A DNA stretch of 64,000 nucleotides from Bacillus cereus (GCF_025917685.1 NZ_CP089518.1:4791501-4855500); one strand, 5' to 3'. Positions 15,406 through 23,868 are shown, counted from the first letter of the stretch. Numbers and translations: made by a program. The notes: generated from the sequence alone by a model not told the origin.

Positions 15406-16836
15406 TTATACTGCTTTTTCTTTATCAGTTACCGCCGGCTTATCCCAACACTCTGTGTTCGTTAAACCAGGGATAGAATCTGCACTGAATACTGGATCTT
15501 TCCCTTGTTTCTTTTGTTTCACATAGTCCGCTAATGCTGCATACGCGAATCGCCCAAGAAGTGTAATCGCAATTAAGTTTGTAATTACCATTAGACCCAT
15601 AAATAAATCTGCCATATTCCATACAACTTGAAGCGTCGCAACAGAACCGAATAATACCATTCCCACTACCGCAATACGGTAAATTGTTAACCAAGTTTTA
15701 CTTTGTTTAATGAATTCAATATTCGTTTCACCATAATAGTAGTTTCCTAGAAGTGAGCTGAAAGCAAATAGGAAGATAATAATCGCTAAGAAACTACTCG
15801 CCCATGGACCGATTTGTGAACTTAATGCATTTTGTGTTAATTCAATACCTTCTAAATTTGTTGCTTTATATGCACCAGAGCATAGTACGATAAATGCTGT
15901 TGATGTACATACTAAAAATGTATCTACTAATACTCCAATTGTTTGAATAAATCCTTGTTTAGCTGGATGTGTTACATCCGCTGTTGCAGCCGCATTCGGT
16001 GCACTACCCATACCTGCTTCATTCGCAAATAATCCGCGCTGAATACCAAACTTCATTGCAGCACCAATACCGCCACCTACAGCTGAATCTAAACCAAATG
16101 CACCTTTAAAGATTTCTGTGAAAACATCCGGTATTAAATAGAAGTTTTTAATAACAACGAAAACAGCTACTGCAATATAAATAATCGCCATCGGCGGAAC
16201 AATCATTTCTGACATACGCGCAATACTTTTCACACCACCAAAAATAATAACCGCAACTAATACCGCTAATACGATTCCAACAACATAACGCTCAATACCA
16301 AATGCATTTTTAAATGCTAATGTAACTGTATTTGCTTGTACTGAGTTGAAAATTAAACCGTAACTAATTGTAATAAGGATAGAGAACCAAATTCCCATCC
16401 AACGTTTATTTAAACCTTTTTCCATATAATAAGCAGGACCACCACGGAAGCCACTGCCATCTTTTATTTTATAAATTTGCGCAAGCGTACTTTCTACGAA
16501 ACTTGAAGACGCCCCGATAATCGCAATAACCCACATCCAAAATACTGCTCCAGGTCCTCCCATAGAAATAGCTAGTGCTACACCAGCTAAGTTCCCGATT
16601 CCGATACGAGCTGCTGAACTCATACAAAACGCTTGGAATGACGATACACTTCCCTTTTTACGTGTCTTTCCAGTTAAACCATCACTCATTAATCGAACCA
16701 TTTCCCCTAAATGAGTAATTTGTACAAATTTTAATTTAATAGAAAAATAAAGCCCTAAACCAATTAACATTGCAATAAGAATATATGACCAAAGAATTGT
16801 ATTCGTTGATGAAACGAATTGTTCTAACATATTCAT
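15406..16836 (-). CDS. Alanine/glycine:cation symporter (AGCS family), paralogue 3
   Basis: A 476-residue AGCS transporter very similar to the plus-strand copy at 5465: both carry ESTLAQIYK or ECTLAQIYK, SAARIGIGNLAGVALAISMG, FGIQRGLFANEAGMGSAPNA and the terminal SIPGLTNTECWDKP. GGAGGGGG precedes the ATG by eight bases. The close likeness suggests a duplication within this region followed by inversion of one copy. It imports small neutral amino acids with a cation, by family knowledge. Confidence 0.93.
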   Translation of the reverse strand: MNMLEQFVSSTNTILWSYILIAMLIGLGLYFSIKLKFVQITHLGEMVRLMSDGLTGKTRKKGSVSSFQAFCMSSAARIGIGNLAGVALAISMGGPGAVFWMWVIAIIGASSSFVESTLAQIYKIKDGSGFRGGPAYYMEKGLNKRWMGIWFSILITISYGLIFNSVQANTVTLAFKNAFGIERYVVGIVLAVLVAVIIFGGVKSIARMSEMIVPPMAIIYIAVAVFVVIKNFYLIPDVFTEIFKGAFGLDSAVGGGIGAAMKFGIQRGLFANEAGMGSAPNAAATADVTHPAKQGFIQTIGVLVDTFLVCTSTAFIVLCSGAYKATNLEGIELTQNALSSQIGPWASSFLAIIIFLFAFSSLLGNYYYGETNIEFIKQSKTWLTIYRIAVVGMVLFGSVATLQVVWNMADLFMGLMVITNLIAITLLGRFAYAALADYVKQKKQGKDPVFSADSIPGLTNTECWDKPAVTDKEKAV

Positions 16837-16869
16837 ACAATTATCCCCCTCCTTTTATCCATAAACCGA

Positions 16870-16898
16870 ATTATATTCAAAAAATATTCAAAAATCAA
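16870..16898 (-). promoter_or_regulatory. Promoter of AGCS paralogue 3
   Basis: Minus-strand TTGATT (16898-16893) and TATAAT (16875-16870) with a 17-bp spacer, as for the other two copies. Confidence 0.75.
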
Positions 16899-17022
16899 CA
16901 TTTTTCGACACTTTACAACTTCCAAATATTAGGGTCCACAAGGCGGATTCAATGCTCTTTTATGACTTCACATTCACTAGCTGCGCATACTAAAACAAAA
17001 AATAATTTCATAAACAACGCCA

Positions 17023-17066
17023 TTGACAAAAATACAAACCTGTAACTATAATGATTACAACAGGTT
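17023..17066 (+). promoter_or_regulatory. Promoter with overlapping operator-like inverted repeat
   Basis: TTGACA (17023-17028) and TATAAT (17047-17052) are 18 bp apart. Arms AACCTGT (17037-17043) and ACAGGTT (17060-17066), with inner TGTAA and TTACA, are centred on the -10 element. A repressor acting on the following oxidoreductase gene is likely. Confidence 0.6.
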
Positions 17067-17141
17067 GTAACAAACCTAATTACACTAAATTTATTTATTT
17101 TTAGATATACACTTTAACAAAACACTTTGGAGGGATTTATT

Positions 17142-17780
17142 ATGAAAATCGGAATTATCGGAGCAAGCGGAAAAGCAGGAAGTCGCATTTTAAAAGAAGC
17201 ATTAGATCGTGGACATGAAGTAACTGCAATCGTAAGAAACGCTGCAAAAATTACAGAAGAAAATGTGAAAGTTTTAGAGAAAGGTGTATTCGCTCTTACA
17301 TCTAACGACCTACAAGTATTTGATGTAATTGTAAATGCATTTGGTGCTCCAGCAGGTCAAGAACACCTTCACGTAGATGCAGGAAACGTACTTATTGAAG
17401 CTGTGAAAGGTGCACCAAATACAAAATTACTTGTAGTTGGTGGAGCTGGTAGCTTATTTGTAGACGAAGAGAAAACAACACGTGTATTTGATACACCAGG
17501 TTTCCCAAATGAATACCTTGCAACTGCTCAAAACCAAGGTAAAAACTTAGAAATCTTGCAACAAATAAATGACATCACTTGGACATTTATCAGCCCTTCT
17601 GCACTATTCGCATTAGGAAAACGCACTGGCTCTTATACAGCCGGAAAAGACAACCTTCTTGTGAACTCAAAAGGTGATAGCTACGTAAGTTACGAAGACT
17701 TCGCAGTTGCAGCACTTGATGAAATCGAAAATCCAAAACATGTGAACGAACGCTTCACAGTTGTTTCTGAAGCTGAATAA
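17142..17780 (+). CDS. NAD(P)-binding oxidoreductase of the NmrA/atypical SDR type (YwnB-like)
   Basis: With the ATG at 17142 (GGAGGG seven bases upstream) the protein has 212 residues. It opens with the dinucleotide-binding loop MKIGIIGASGKAGSRILKEA, followed by the RGHEVTAIVRN segment and the LLVVGGAGSLFVD strand-loop. The YxxxK catalytic pair of classical SDR enzymes is not obvious, as usual in the atypical NmrA group, whose members bind NAD(P) and often have redox or regulatory roles. A symmetric operator over its promoter suggests induction by a specific signal, but no regulator gene is adjacent. Confidence 0.88.
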   Translation: MKIGIIGASGKAGSRILKEALDRGHEVTAIVRNAAKITEENVKVLEKGVFALTSNDLQVFDVIVNAFGAPAGQEHLHVDAGNVLIEAVKGAPNTKLLVVGGAGSLFVDEEKTTRVFDTPGFPNEYLATAQNQGKNLEILQQINDITWTFISPSALFALGKRTGSYTAGKDNLLVNSKGDSYVSYEDFAVAALDEIENPKHVNERFTVVSEAE

Positions 17781-17784
17781 TAGA

Positions 17785-17822
17785 AAAAGCTCGTAAACAT
17801 AATGTTTACGAGCTTTTTTTAT
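17785..17822. terminator. Bidirectional terminator between convergent genes
   Basis: AAAGCTCGTAAACAT and ATGTTTACGAGCTTT form a long stem with T-runs on both strands. Confidence 0.9.
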
Positions 17823-18748
17823 CATCTGTTATATTGATTCGGTTTATGTGGTTCATTTGGTGTATAGGGTTTATTTGGTTTATTATCATGACCATTTGCT
17901 TTTTTCCAACTTACCGCTAACTCTGGGCTCGTTTTCTCTTCACTACGCTCAAGTAATACAACCGCATTTTGAATCGTTGGCGTTCCTTTATGTGCAATAC
18001 CTTGTAATTTCGTTAAATTCCCCGATACTTTAAAGCTAAATCCACCAGCTGGTGTTTGTTTCGGAATTAAAATGCGGAATTTTTCTCCTACATTAAATTC
18101 AGTTTTTGCTTCGCCTTTTTCATTTACAAACTTCGCGCCTTGTGGTGCACCTGTAGCTTGTACTTTATACGTTCCACTTTTCGCGTTTGTTTCTACTGTA
18201 TATAAACCTGTTTCAAAGAAATCATTTTTCAATACTGCTTCTTGTTCTTCTGTAGGAGTTACACTCATCGTAATTTCTTGTAACTCTTCACTCGCATTTG
18301 CTTTTGCAACTATATCTTTCGTTACTTTCTCTACGTTTTTATTACGGAAATCTAAATCGTTAATATCGATTTGTTTTAATGCATTCCATACTGCAAGCTG
18401 TGTTGCATAATGTGCTTCTCTCCAATCGGAAACACCTAATTCTTGCGGGCTCTTTTGTGGATATCCATTTAATAGTACACGGTACACGTTAACATCCACT
18501 TTTCCCATTTCCGGTAAATCTTGACCGCTTGGAGATTTCAAATCTACATTTAAGCAAAATGCAATTTTTCCATCTGCCGTTTTAATAAGCTCTGTTCGGA
18601 TTGGTTTCTTCTTTGACTTACTATAACTCCAATCCATTTCATACTTTGTATGATCCATAACTTCTGCGAATGCTTTTTGAAGCGGGAATAACACAAATAA
18701 AACACTTAAAAAAACAGCTAAAAGTTTGAACGATTGCTTTATATTCAT
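17822..18748 (-). CDS. Secreted thioester-domain surface protein lacking an anchor
   Basis: The 308-residue protein starts with a Sec signal peptide (LLAVFLSVLFVLFPLQKAFA). Residues about 35-160 look like a thioester (TED/TQXA) domain: the reactive cysteine is C65 in IAFCLNVDL and the YATQLAVWNAL segment supplies the glutamine of a Cys-Gln bond. About 190-275 form a beta-rich domain. The tail is proline-rich (NKPNKPYTPNEPHKPNQ) and stops next to the terminator, with no LPXTG motif, membrane helix or basic end. Family members usually attach to the wall by sortase and bind host proteins covalently. This one may be released, or may have lost its C-terminus. Confidence 0.8.
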   Translation of the reverse strand: MNIKQSFKLLAVFLSVLFVLFPLQKAFAEVMDHTKYEMDWSYSKSKKKPIRTELIKTADGKIAFCLNVDLKSPSGQDLPEMGKVDVNVYRVLLNGYPQKSPQELGVSDWREAHYATQLAVWNALKQIDINDLDFRNKNVEKVTKDIVAKANASEELQEITMSVTPTEEQEAVLKNDFFETGLYTVETNAKSGTYKVQATGAPQGAKFVNEKGEAKTEFNVGEKFRILIPKQTPAGGFSFKVSGNLTKLQGIAHKGTPTIQNAVVLLERSEEKTSPELAVSWKKANGHDNKPNKPYTPNEPHKPNQYNR

Positions 18749-18827
18749 GTTTACAACCCCTTATGAAATAACAATTTACTAATAAGTAGTATTTAGTTAG
18801 AAAATTTTTTTATACATAAACACAACA

Positions 18828-18864
18828 AAAAAAAGAGTGCAAATGATTTGCACTCTTTTTCTCT
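18828..18864. terminator. Terminator of aldo/keto reductase gene
   Basis: AAAAGAGTGCAAAT and ATTTGCACTCTTTT pair directly, with flanking A/T runs. Confidence 0.85.
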
Positions 18865-18873
18865 ACTTTAATC

Positions 18874-19713
18874 TTAGAAATCGAAGTTATCAGGATCTGG
18901 ACCAACACGGTGATTTTCGTTTAAAGCATCGATTTTTTCCATATCTTCTTTCGTTAATTCAAAGTTGAATACATCAGCGTTTGCAATAATACGGTGTTCT
19001 TTCGTTGATTTTGGAATTGTAATCACTCCATTTTGTAAGTCCCAACGTAAGATAACTTGGGCTGTTGTTTTGCCGTGTTTATCAGCAATTTCTTGTAATG
19101 TTTCGTTATCTAATAATTGACCTTGCATAAGTGGTGACCATGCTTCCATTTGAATACCTTGCTCTTTACAGAAAGCTTGTAATTCTTTTTGCGTTAAACG
19201 AGGGTGGTATTCTACTTGGTTAATCATCGGTTTAATTTCTGCATCTTTCATTACATCTTGTAAGTGATGGATTTGGAAATTACTTACGCCAATTGCACGC
19301 ACGCGTCCTTCTTTATAAAGTGTTTCTAGCGCTCTCCATGTATCTTTATATTTTCCTTCTACAGGCCAGTGAACAAGATATAGATCTAAATAATCTAGTT
19401 CTAATTTTTTTAAGCTCTCTTCGTATGCAGCAATTGTTTCTTCATATCCTTGATCTGCGTTCCATACTTTTGAAGTGATGAATAAATCTTCTCTTGAAAT
19501 ACCAGTTGCTTCGATACCTGCACGAATTCCTTCACCTACAGCTTTTTCATTTCCGTAAATCGCCGCTGTATCGATGCTGCGGTATCCTGCTTTAATCGCT
19601 GATTTTACAGCTTCTACAAGTTCTGGTCCTTCTTCTACTTTAAATACACCTAAACCGAACCAAGGCATTTCTACACCATTATTTAATACTGCTTTACTTT
19701 GTAAGTTTTTCAT
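18874..19713 (-). CDS. Aldo/keto reductase (YvgN-like)
   Basis: The 279-residue TIM-barrel oxidoreductase has the AKR tetrad: D47 and Y52 in GYRSIDTAAIYGNE, K in FITSKVWN and H in YLVHWPVEG, plus the NADPH-binding IPKSTKEHRIIAN motif near the end. Related Bacillus enzymes reduce glyoxal, methylglyoxal and other aldehydes. The start is the ATG at 19713 with AAAGGAGAG upstream; the longer in-frame extension to 19767 runs into a bcr1-like repeat and is not real. The repeat separates this gene from the upstream MFS gene. Confidence 0.92.
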   Translation of the reverse strand: MKNLQSKAVLNNGVEMPWFGLGVFKVEEGPELVEAVKSAIKAGYRSIDTAAIYGNEKAVGEGIRAGIEATGISREDLFITSKVWNADQGYEETIAAYEESLKKLELDYLDLYLVHWPVEGKYKDTWRALETLYKEGRVRAIGVSNFQIHHLQDVMKDAEIKPMINQVEYHPRLTQKELQAFCKEQGIQMEAWSPLMQGQLLDNETLQEIADKHGKTTAQVILRWDLQNGVITIPKSTKEHRIIANADVFNFELTKEDMEKIDALNENHRVGPDPDNFDF

Positions 19714-19727
19714 TTTATTTTCTCTCC

Positions 19728-19882
19728 TTTTATCCCGCATTAACGGGCAGTAAAATTCCCACTTCAAAACTCGGCTGAAGCAAAGACGTTAAGTGGGAAA
19801 TAAACTGCCCGTAAACGTCCGATTGGTTCAACTAATAATCATTGGTGGAAGAACACCCCCACTGATTAAAGTTTCACTTTAT
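19728..19882 (+). repeat. Full-length bcr1-like element
   Basis: A 155-bp element from TTTATCCCGCATTAACGGGC to GATTAAAGTTTCACTTTAT. TTTAT at both ends fits the target duplication reported for bcr1. Inner stretches TCCCACTT/AAGTGGGA are complementary and allow a folded structure. Its last bases supply the TAA stop of the MFS gene. Confidence 0.85.
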
Positions 19883-21093
19883 TTTACTTGATCTCTTTTT
19901 TCTAATGTCATACTCCACGCTGTTAAAATAACAGCGCCTACTACCATAATGCCACCTACCCAAGCAGTATGGATTAATCCTAACGAATTCGTTACAAGGC
20001 CACCTATATAAGAACCTAGAGCAATCCCTGCATTAAATGCGGCAATGTTAATTGCTGAAGCAACATCAACCGCACTCGGAACAAAGCGCTCTGCCAATAT
20101 AACTACATATACTTGTAGCCCCGGAACATTCATAAATGCGAATAGTCCCATGAAAATAATTGTGATTAACCCAGCTACTTTAAATGGCGCTGTAAATGTT
20201 AAAACAAATAATATAACCGCTTGAATAAAGAACATGTAAAATAGCGCTCGAATCGGATTATGATTCGATAATTTTCCGCCAACCATATTCCCTATCGCAA
20301 TGGCGATTCCATACACTAATAAAACGATGGTAACGGTACTTGCTTCAAATCCTGTTACTTCTTGTAATAACGGTGATAAGTACGTAAATGTTACGAATGT
20401 TCCACCGTATCCTAGTGCAGTAATAATGAAAACCAGTAACAGTCTTCCATTTTTAATTAGTTTAAATTGATCACGAAACGATACAGGTACACCATTTTTT
20501 AAATTAGATGGGACCAGTATGCTGTTTGAAATAAAAGCAATAATTCCAATTACAACAATCGCCATAAATGACGCTCTCCAGCCAAATTGTTGACCGATAA
20601 ATGTTCCAATTGGCACACCTGTAATAGTCGCAACTGTTAATCCAGTAAACATAATCGCAATGGCGCTAGCACGTTTATTCTCTGGTACGATTGCAGCTGC
20701 AATTGTAGATCCTATCGACATAAACACGCCATGTGCAAATGCAGATACAATCCTTGCGATAATTAATATAGTGAAGCTTGTTGCTACTGCCGCAATGCCA
20801 TTACCAATAATGAAAATAACCATAATCCACATTAATAATGTCTTTCTCGACATACTAGCCGTTAACGCTGTTAAGACAGGAGCTCCTACCGCTGCCCCTA
20901 ACGCATATAGGGAAACAGTTAAACCCGCTGTTGTCACCGAAACATTTAAATCTTTTGAAATGGATGGTAATAAACCGACACTAATAAACTCAGTTGTCCC
21001 AATTCCAAACGCACTAATTGCTAGTGCTAATAAAGCAAACATACTTCTTCGATTCGTCTGGACTTCGGAAGATGGTACTGTATATGAACTCAA
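19879..21093 (-). CDS. MFS transporter, DHA1-type drug/sugar efflux (YdhP/YbcL-like)
   Basis: The 404-residue protein has 12 predicted membrane segments and the MFS motif GTTEFISVGLLPSISKDLNVS typical of AraJ/YdhP-type exporters near residue 32. The start is TTG at 21093 with AAGGAGG eight bases upstream. It diverges from an HxlR regulator across an intergenic region packed with repeated operator-like motifs, so it is probably the regulator's target and exports a compound sensed by it. Substrate unknown. The C-terminal codons MTLEKRDQVK run into a bcr1-like repeat, which gives the stop codon. Confidence 0.9.
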   Translation of the reverse strand: MSSYTVPSSEVQTNRRSMFALLALAISAFGIGTTEFISVGLLPSISKDLNVSVTTAGLTVSLYALGAAVGAPVLTALTASMSRKTLLMWIMVIFIIGNGIAAVATSFTILIIARIVSAFAHGVFMSIGSTIAAAIVPENKRASAIAIMFTGLTVATITGVPIGTFIGQQFGWRASFMAIVVIGIIAFISNSILVPSNLKNGVPVSFRDQFKLIKNGRLLLVFIITALGYGGTFVTFTYLSPLLQEVTGFEASTVTIVLLVYGIAIAIGNMVGGKLSNHNPIRALFYMFFIQAVILFVLTFTAPFKVAGLITIIFMGLFAFMNVPGLQVYVVILAERFVPSAVDVASAINIAAFNAGIALGSYIGGLVTNSLGLIHTAWVGGIMVVGAVILTAWSMTLEKRDQVK

Positions 21094-21183
21094 TTGAATT
21101 CCTCCTTATTACAAGAAATCCAATCATAATAGTGCGATAAAAAGGCCCTTTTATCTTCTAAAAAATATATTTAATCTCTACAA

Positions 21184-21372
21184 ATGCTATTATGAATGGT
21201 TTCATTCTTTTTTTGAAGAACGCACTTTAAAGTACGATAGGCACTAAAAAGTAACATAGTCACTTTTTGGTACCGTACTACTCATTTGCTTCTCACATGT
21301 GCTATTATGAAACATATTTAACATGATAAAAAGTACGTACTTTAAAGTGCTATAGGTACTAAAAAGTAACAT
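21184..21372. promoter_or_regulatory. Duplicated HxlR operator region
   Basis: Two direct copies about 115 bp apart (from 21184 and 21299) each hold TGCTATTATGAA, the palindrome ACTTTAAAGT (21224-21233; 21339-21348) and ACTAAAAAGTAACAT. A third, inverted motif GTCACTTTTTGGTACC (21259-21274) faces GGCACTAAAAAGTAAC (21240-21255). This looks like the binding region of the divergent HxlR regulator. Confidence 0.6.
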
Positions 21373-21415
21373 TTGTATGATTTAACTTATTTTACTCACA
21401 AAAGGAGGGTTTCAT

Positions 21416-21760
21416 ATGAAGAAATACAATATTCCTGTAGAGGCGACCTTAGAAGTTATCGGCGGCAAATGGAAGGTTGTTATTCTTTGTCACTTAACGA
21501 AAGGTACAAAGAGAACGAGTGAACTAAAACGTTCAATGCCTGGTATTACACAAAAAATGTTAACGCAGCAATTACGTGAATTAGAAGACGACGGCGTTAT
21601 TCAAAGAAAAGTATACAATCAAGTCCCACCAAAAGTAGAATATTCTCTTACTGATTACGGTTGGTCTTTAGAATCGATTCTTGATTCTCTTTGTTCTTGG
21701 GGCGAATGCCATCTTGAAAAGGAAGGTAACACATCAATGCTAATTGCAGAAGGTGAATAA
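21416..21760 (+). CDS. HxlR family transcriptional regulator
   Basis: The 114-residue protein is a single winged-helix domain of the HxlR family: TLEVIGGKWKVVILCHL (about 9-25), the recognition region RSMPGITQKMLTQQLRELEDDG and the QVPPKVEYSLTDYG wing. Some relatives (YodB, HypR) sense electrophiles through N-terminal cysteines; here the cysteine in VVILCHL and two near the C-terminus (SLCSWGEC) are candidates, but the classical N-terminal Cys is absent. AAAGGAGGG precedes the ATG. It is divergent from an MFS exporter it probably controls. Confidence 0.93.
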   Translation: MKKYNIPVEATLEVIGGKWKVVILCHLTKGTKRTSELKRSMPGITQKMLTQQLRELEDDGVIQRKVYNQVPPKVEYSLTDYGWSLESILDSLCSWGECHLEKEGNTSMLIAEGE

Positions 21761-21763
21761 TAG

Positions 21764-21814
21764 GAAAAAGGAAAAAACGAACATGAATTTGTTCATTTTT
21801 TCCTTTTTTTCTTA
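21764..21814 (+). terminator. Terminator of hxlR-type gene
   Basis: AAAAAGGAAAAAA-GAACA pairs with TGTTC-ATTTTTTCCTTTTT, a long A/T-rich stem followed by TT. Confidence 0.75.
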
Positions 21815-21938
21815 TTATATATGTATATTTCTAACTGAAACAAAATATTTTATACGCTTTCATACCTTGTCAGTACTACGTTATACGCTCAATATCAAAT
21901 AATTAGGAATCATTTTTATGTTAACATAGGTGTATATA

Positions 21939-21967
21939 GTATATAATATAGGATATATATTATATAC
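21939..21967. promoter_or_regulatory. Perfect 12-bp inverted repeat over a -10 element
   Basis: GTATATAATATA and TATATTATATAC flank GGATA; TATAAT (21942-21947) lies in the left arm. Probably the operator/promoter of the DUF1641-NDH-2 pair. Confidence 0.55.
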
Positions 21968-22194
21968 ACTTTCCGGTAACGGAGCTTTCCATTATGCGGA
22001 CAAGCCATATATCGGACAGTTCATAAATAATAGGTAAGACGTTATGGTTTTAGATTTATGTTTGCAGCTTACTTGCTGTCATAAATTTAAAGGCATTTTA
22101 TTGTGTTTTGTGAAACTTTGTATAAAGTTTCGTAACCGTTTACTATCTTACTTATAAAAAATAAGAGTATTGCTATCGTAAAGGAGAATTGGAG
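21968..22194 (+). promoter_or_regulatory. Long, structured 5' leader of the DUF1641-NDH-2 operon
   Basis: About 225 bp of untranslated leader. Visible pairings are TCCGgtaaCGGA (21971-21982), ATTTATG...CATAAAT with inner GCAGC/GCTG (about 22050-22086), and GAAACTTTGTATAAAGTTTC (22112-22131). No U-run follows a stem, so it is not a plain terminator; I do not recognise a known riboswitch class. The rest of 21815-21938 holds nothing I can name. Confidence 0.4.
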
Positions 22195-22635
22195 ATGCCA
22201 GAAACTATGACTCAAACAAAGCCAGAACAAGAAACTGTACAAATTTCTGCTAGCCAAGGACAACTTGATGTACTTGATCAGTTGTTAAAACCTGAGGTAC
22301 AAGAATCATTAACTACACTAGTAGAACAGCTTCCAAAATTAACTGAGCTTGTTAACATTTTAACTAAGTCTTATGACTTCGCTCAAACTGTTGCTACTGA
22401 TGAAGTATTAAAAAGCGACACTGTTGGTGCAATCACAGAGCTTGTAGAACCTGTAAAAGATACAGTGAAAAGCATGGCTGCAACTGCAATCGAAGCGAAA
22501 GATCGTGCTGACGAAAGCAACGAAGTTATCGGCCTATTCGGTCTGTTAAAATTATTAAAAGACCCACAAGCACAAAAAATGTTCCGCTTTGTGAACGCAT
22601 ATCTTCAAATTAGTGCAGAACGTAACAATAAATAA
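22195..22635 (+). CDS. DUF1641 protein (YjlC-like), partner of type II NADH dehydrogenase
   Basis: The 146-residue protein has a variable Gln/Glu-rich start and a DUF1641 core (about 20-140) with LVEQLPKLTELVNILTKSYDFAQTVATDEVLK and IGLFGLLKLLKDPQAQKMFRFVNAYLQ. The start at 22195 has AAGGAG eight bases upstream. DUF1641 proteins are usually encoded beside NAD(P)H- or formate-dependent oxidoreductases and are thought to assist them; in B. subtilis yjlC precedes ndh. Here the NDH-2 gene follows after 44 bp, so co-transcription is likely. Molecular role unknown. Confidence 0.85.
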   Translation: MPETMTQTKPEQETVQISASQGQLDVLDQLLKPEVQESLTTLVEQLPKLTELVNILTKSYDFAQTVATDEVLKSDTVGAITELVEPVKDTVKSMAATAIEAKDRADESNEVIGLFGLLKLLKDPQAQKMFRFVNAYLQISAERNNK

Positions 22636-22679
22636 TTTAATTTATAACAACAATTAGTAAAGACGGGGGATATCATACT

Positions 22680-23858
22680 ATGTCAAAACAAATTGTCATC
22701 TTAGGCGCTGGTTATGGCGGTCTTCTTGCCGCTTTAAACGTACGTAAATATTACAGTAAATCAGAAGCACAAGTTACAGTGATTAACCAATACCCAACAC
22801 ACCAAATCATCACTGAACTACACCGCCTTGCAGCTGGTAACGTAGCTGAGCAAGCAATTGCAATGCCACTTACAAAGCTTTTCAAAGGTAAAGATATCGA
22901 TCTTAAAATTGCAACAGTTGAGTCATTCTCAGTTGATAGCAAAGAAATTAAACTAGCTGGCGGCACTACTTTATCTTACGATGCACTTGTAGTTGCTTTA
23001 GGAAGTAAAACTGCTTACTTCGGTATTCCAGGACTAGAAGAAAACAGCATGGTATTAAAATCTGCTGCTGATGCAAATAAAATCTACAAACACGTTGAAG
23101 ACCGTATTCGTGAATACGCGAAAACGAAAAACGAAGCTGATGCTACAATCGTAATCGGTGGTGGCGGATTAACTGGCGTTGAGCTAGTTGGTGAGCTTGC
23201 TGACATTATGCCTAAACTTGCAAAAAGCCACGGCGTAAATCCAAAAGAAGTTAAACTTCTTCTTGTTGAAGCAGGTCCTAAAATCCTTCCAGTATTACCA
23301 GACCACTTAATCGAACGTGCAACTACTAGCCTAGAAGCACGCGGCGTTACATTCTTAACTGGTCTTCCTGTAACAAACGTTGCTGGCAATGAAATCGACT
23401 TAAAAGACGGTCAAAAACTTGTTGCTAACACATTCGTTTGGACGGGCGGCGTACAAGGTAACCCACTAATCGGTGAATCAGGTCTTGAAGTAAACCGTGG
23501 CCGTGCAACAGTTGATGCACACCTACAATCTACTTCTCACAAAGACGTATTCGTTGCTGGAGACAGCGCTGTTGTCTTTGCTGAAGACGGTCGTCCATAC
23601 CCACCAACTGCACAGATCGCTTGGCAAATGGGTGAGTTAATTGGATACAACTTATACGCAGCACTAGAAGGCAAAGCATTCGAAGAGTTCGCACCTGTAA
23701 ACTCTGGAACACTTGCTAGTCTAGGACGTAAAGATGCTGTTGCTACAATCGGAGCAAGCAATACTCCGCTTAAAGGCCTACCAGCATCATTAATGAAAGA
23801 AGCAAGTAACGTTCGTTACTTATCACACATTAAAGGTCTATTCAGCTTAGCTTACTAA
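22680..23858 (+). CDS. ndh: Type II NADH:quinone oxidoreductase (NDH-2, YjlD-like)
   Basis: The 392-residue flavoprotein has two Rossmann folds: FAD-binding IVILGAGYGGLLAALNV at the N-terminus and NADH-binding ATIVIGGGGLTGVELVGELA near residues 154-173, then the FAD-contacting DVFVAGDSA and the PTAQIAWQMGE quinone-site motif. NDH-2 passes electrons from NADH to menaquinone at the inner face of the membrane without pumping protons. AGACGGGGGA precedes the ATG. It is the second gene of a pair with a DUF1641 gene, as in B. subtilis yjlC-ndh, whose regulator Rex responds to NADH; no clear Rex box is seen here. Confidence 0.92.
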   Translation: MSKQIVILGAGYGGLLAALNVRKYYSKSEAQVTVINQYPTHQIITELHRLAAGNVAEQAIAMPLTKLFKGKDIDLKIATVESFSVDSKEIKLAGGTTLSYDALVVALGSKTAYFGIPGLEENSMVLKSAADANKIYKHVEDRIREYAKTKNEADATIVIGGGGLTGVELVGELADIMPKLAKSHGVNPKEVKLLLVEAGPKILPVLPDHLIERATTSLEARGVTFLTGLPVTNVAGNEIDLKDGQKLVANTFVWTGGVQGNPLIGESGLEVNRGRATVDAHLQSTSHKDVFVAGDSAVVFAEDGRPYPPTAQIAWQMGELIGYNLYAALEGKAFEEFAPVNSGTLASLGRKDAVATIGASNTPLKGLPASLMKEASNVRYLSHIKGLFSLAY

Positions 23859-23868
23859 TCTGAATATA

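Noticed and set aside
19714..19767. N-terminal extension of the aldo/keto reductase
   Set aside because: The extra codons read into the bcr1-like repeat, and the ATG at 19713 has a good ribosome binding site.
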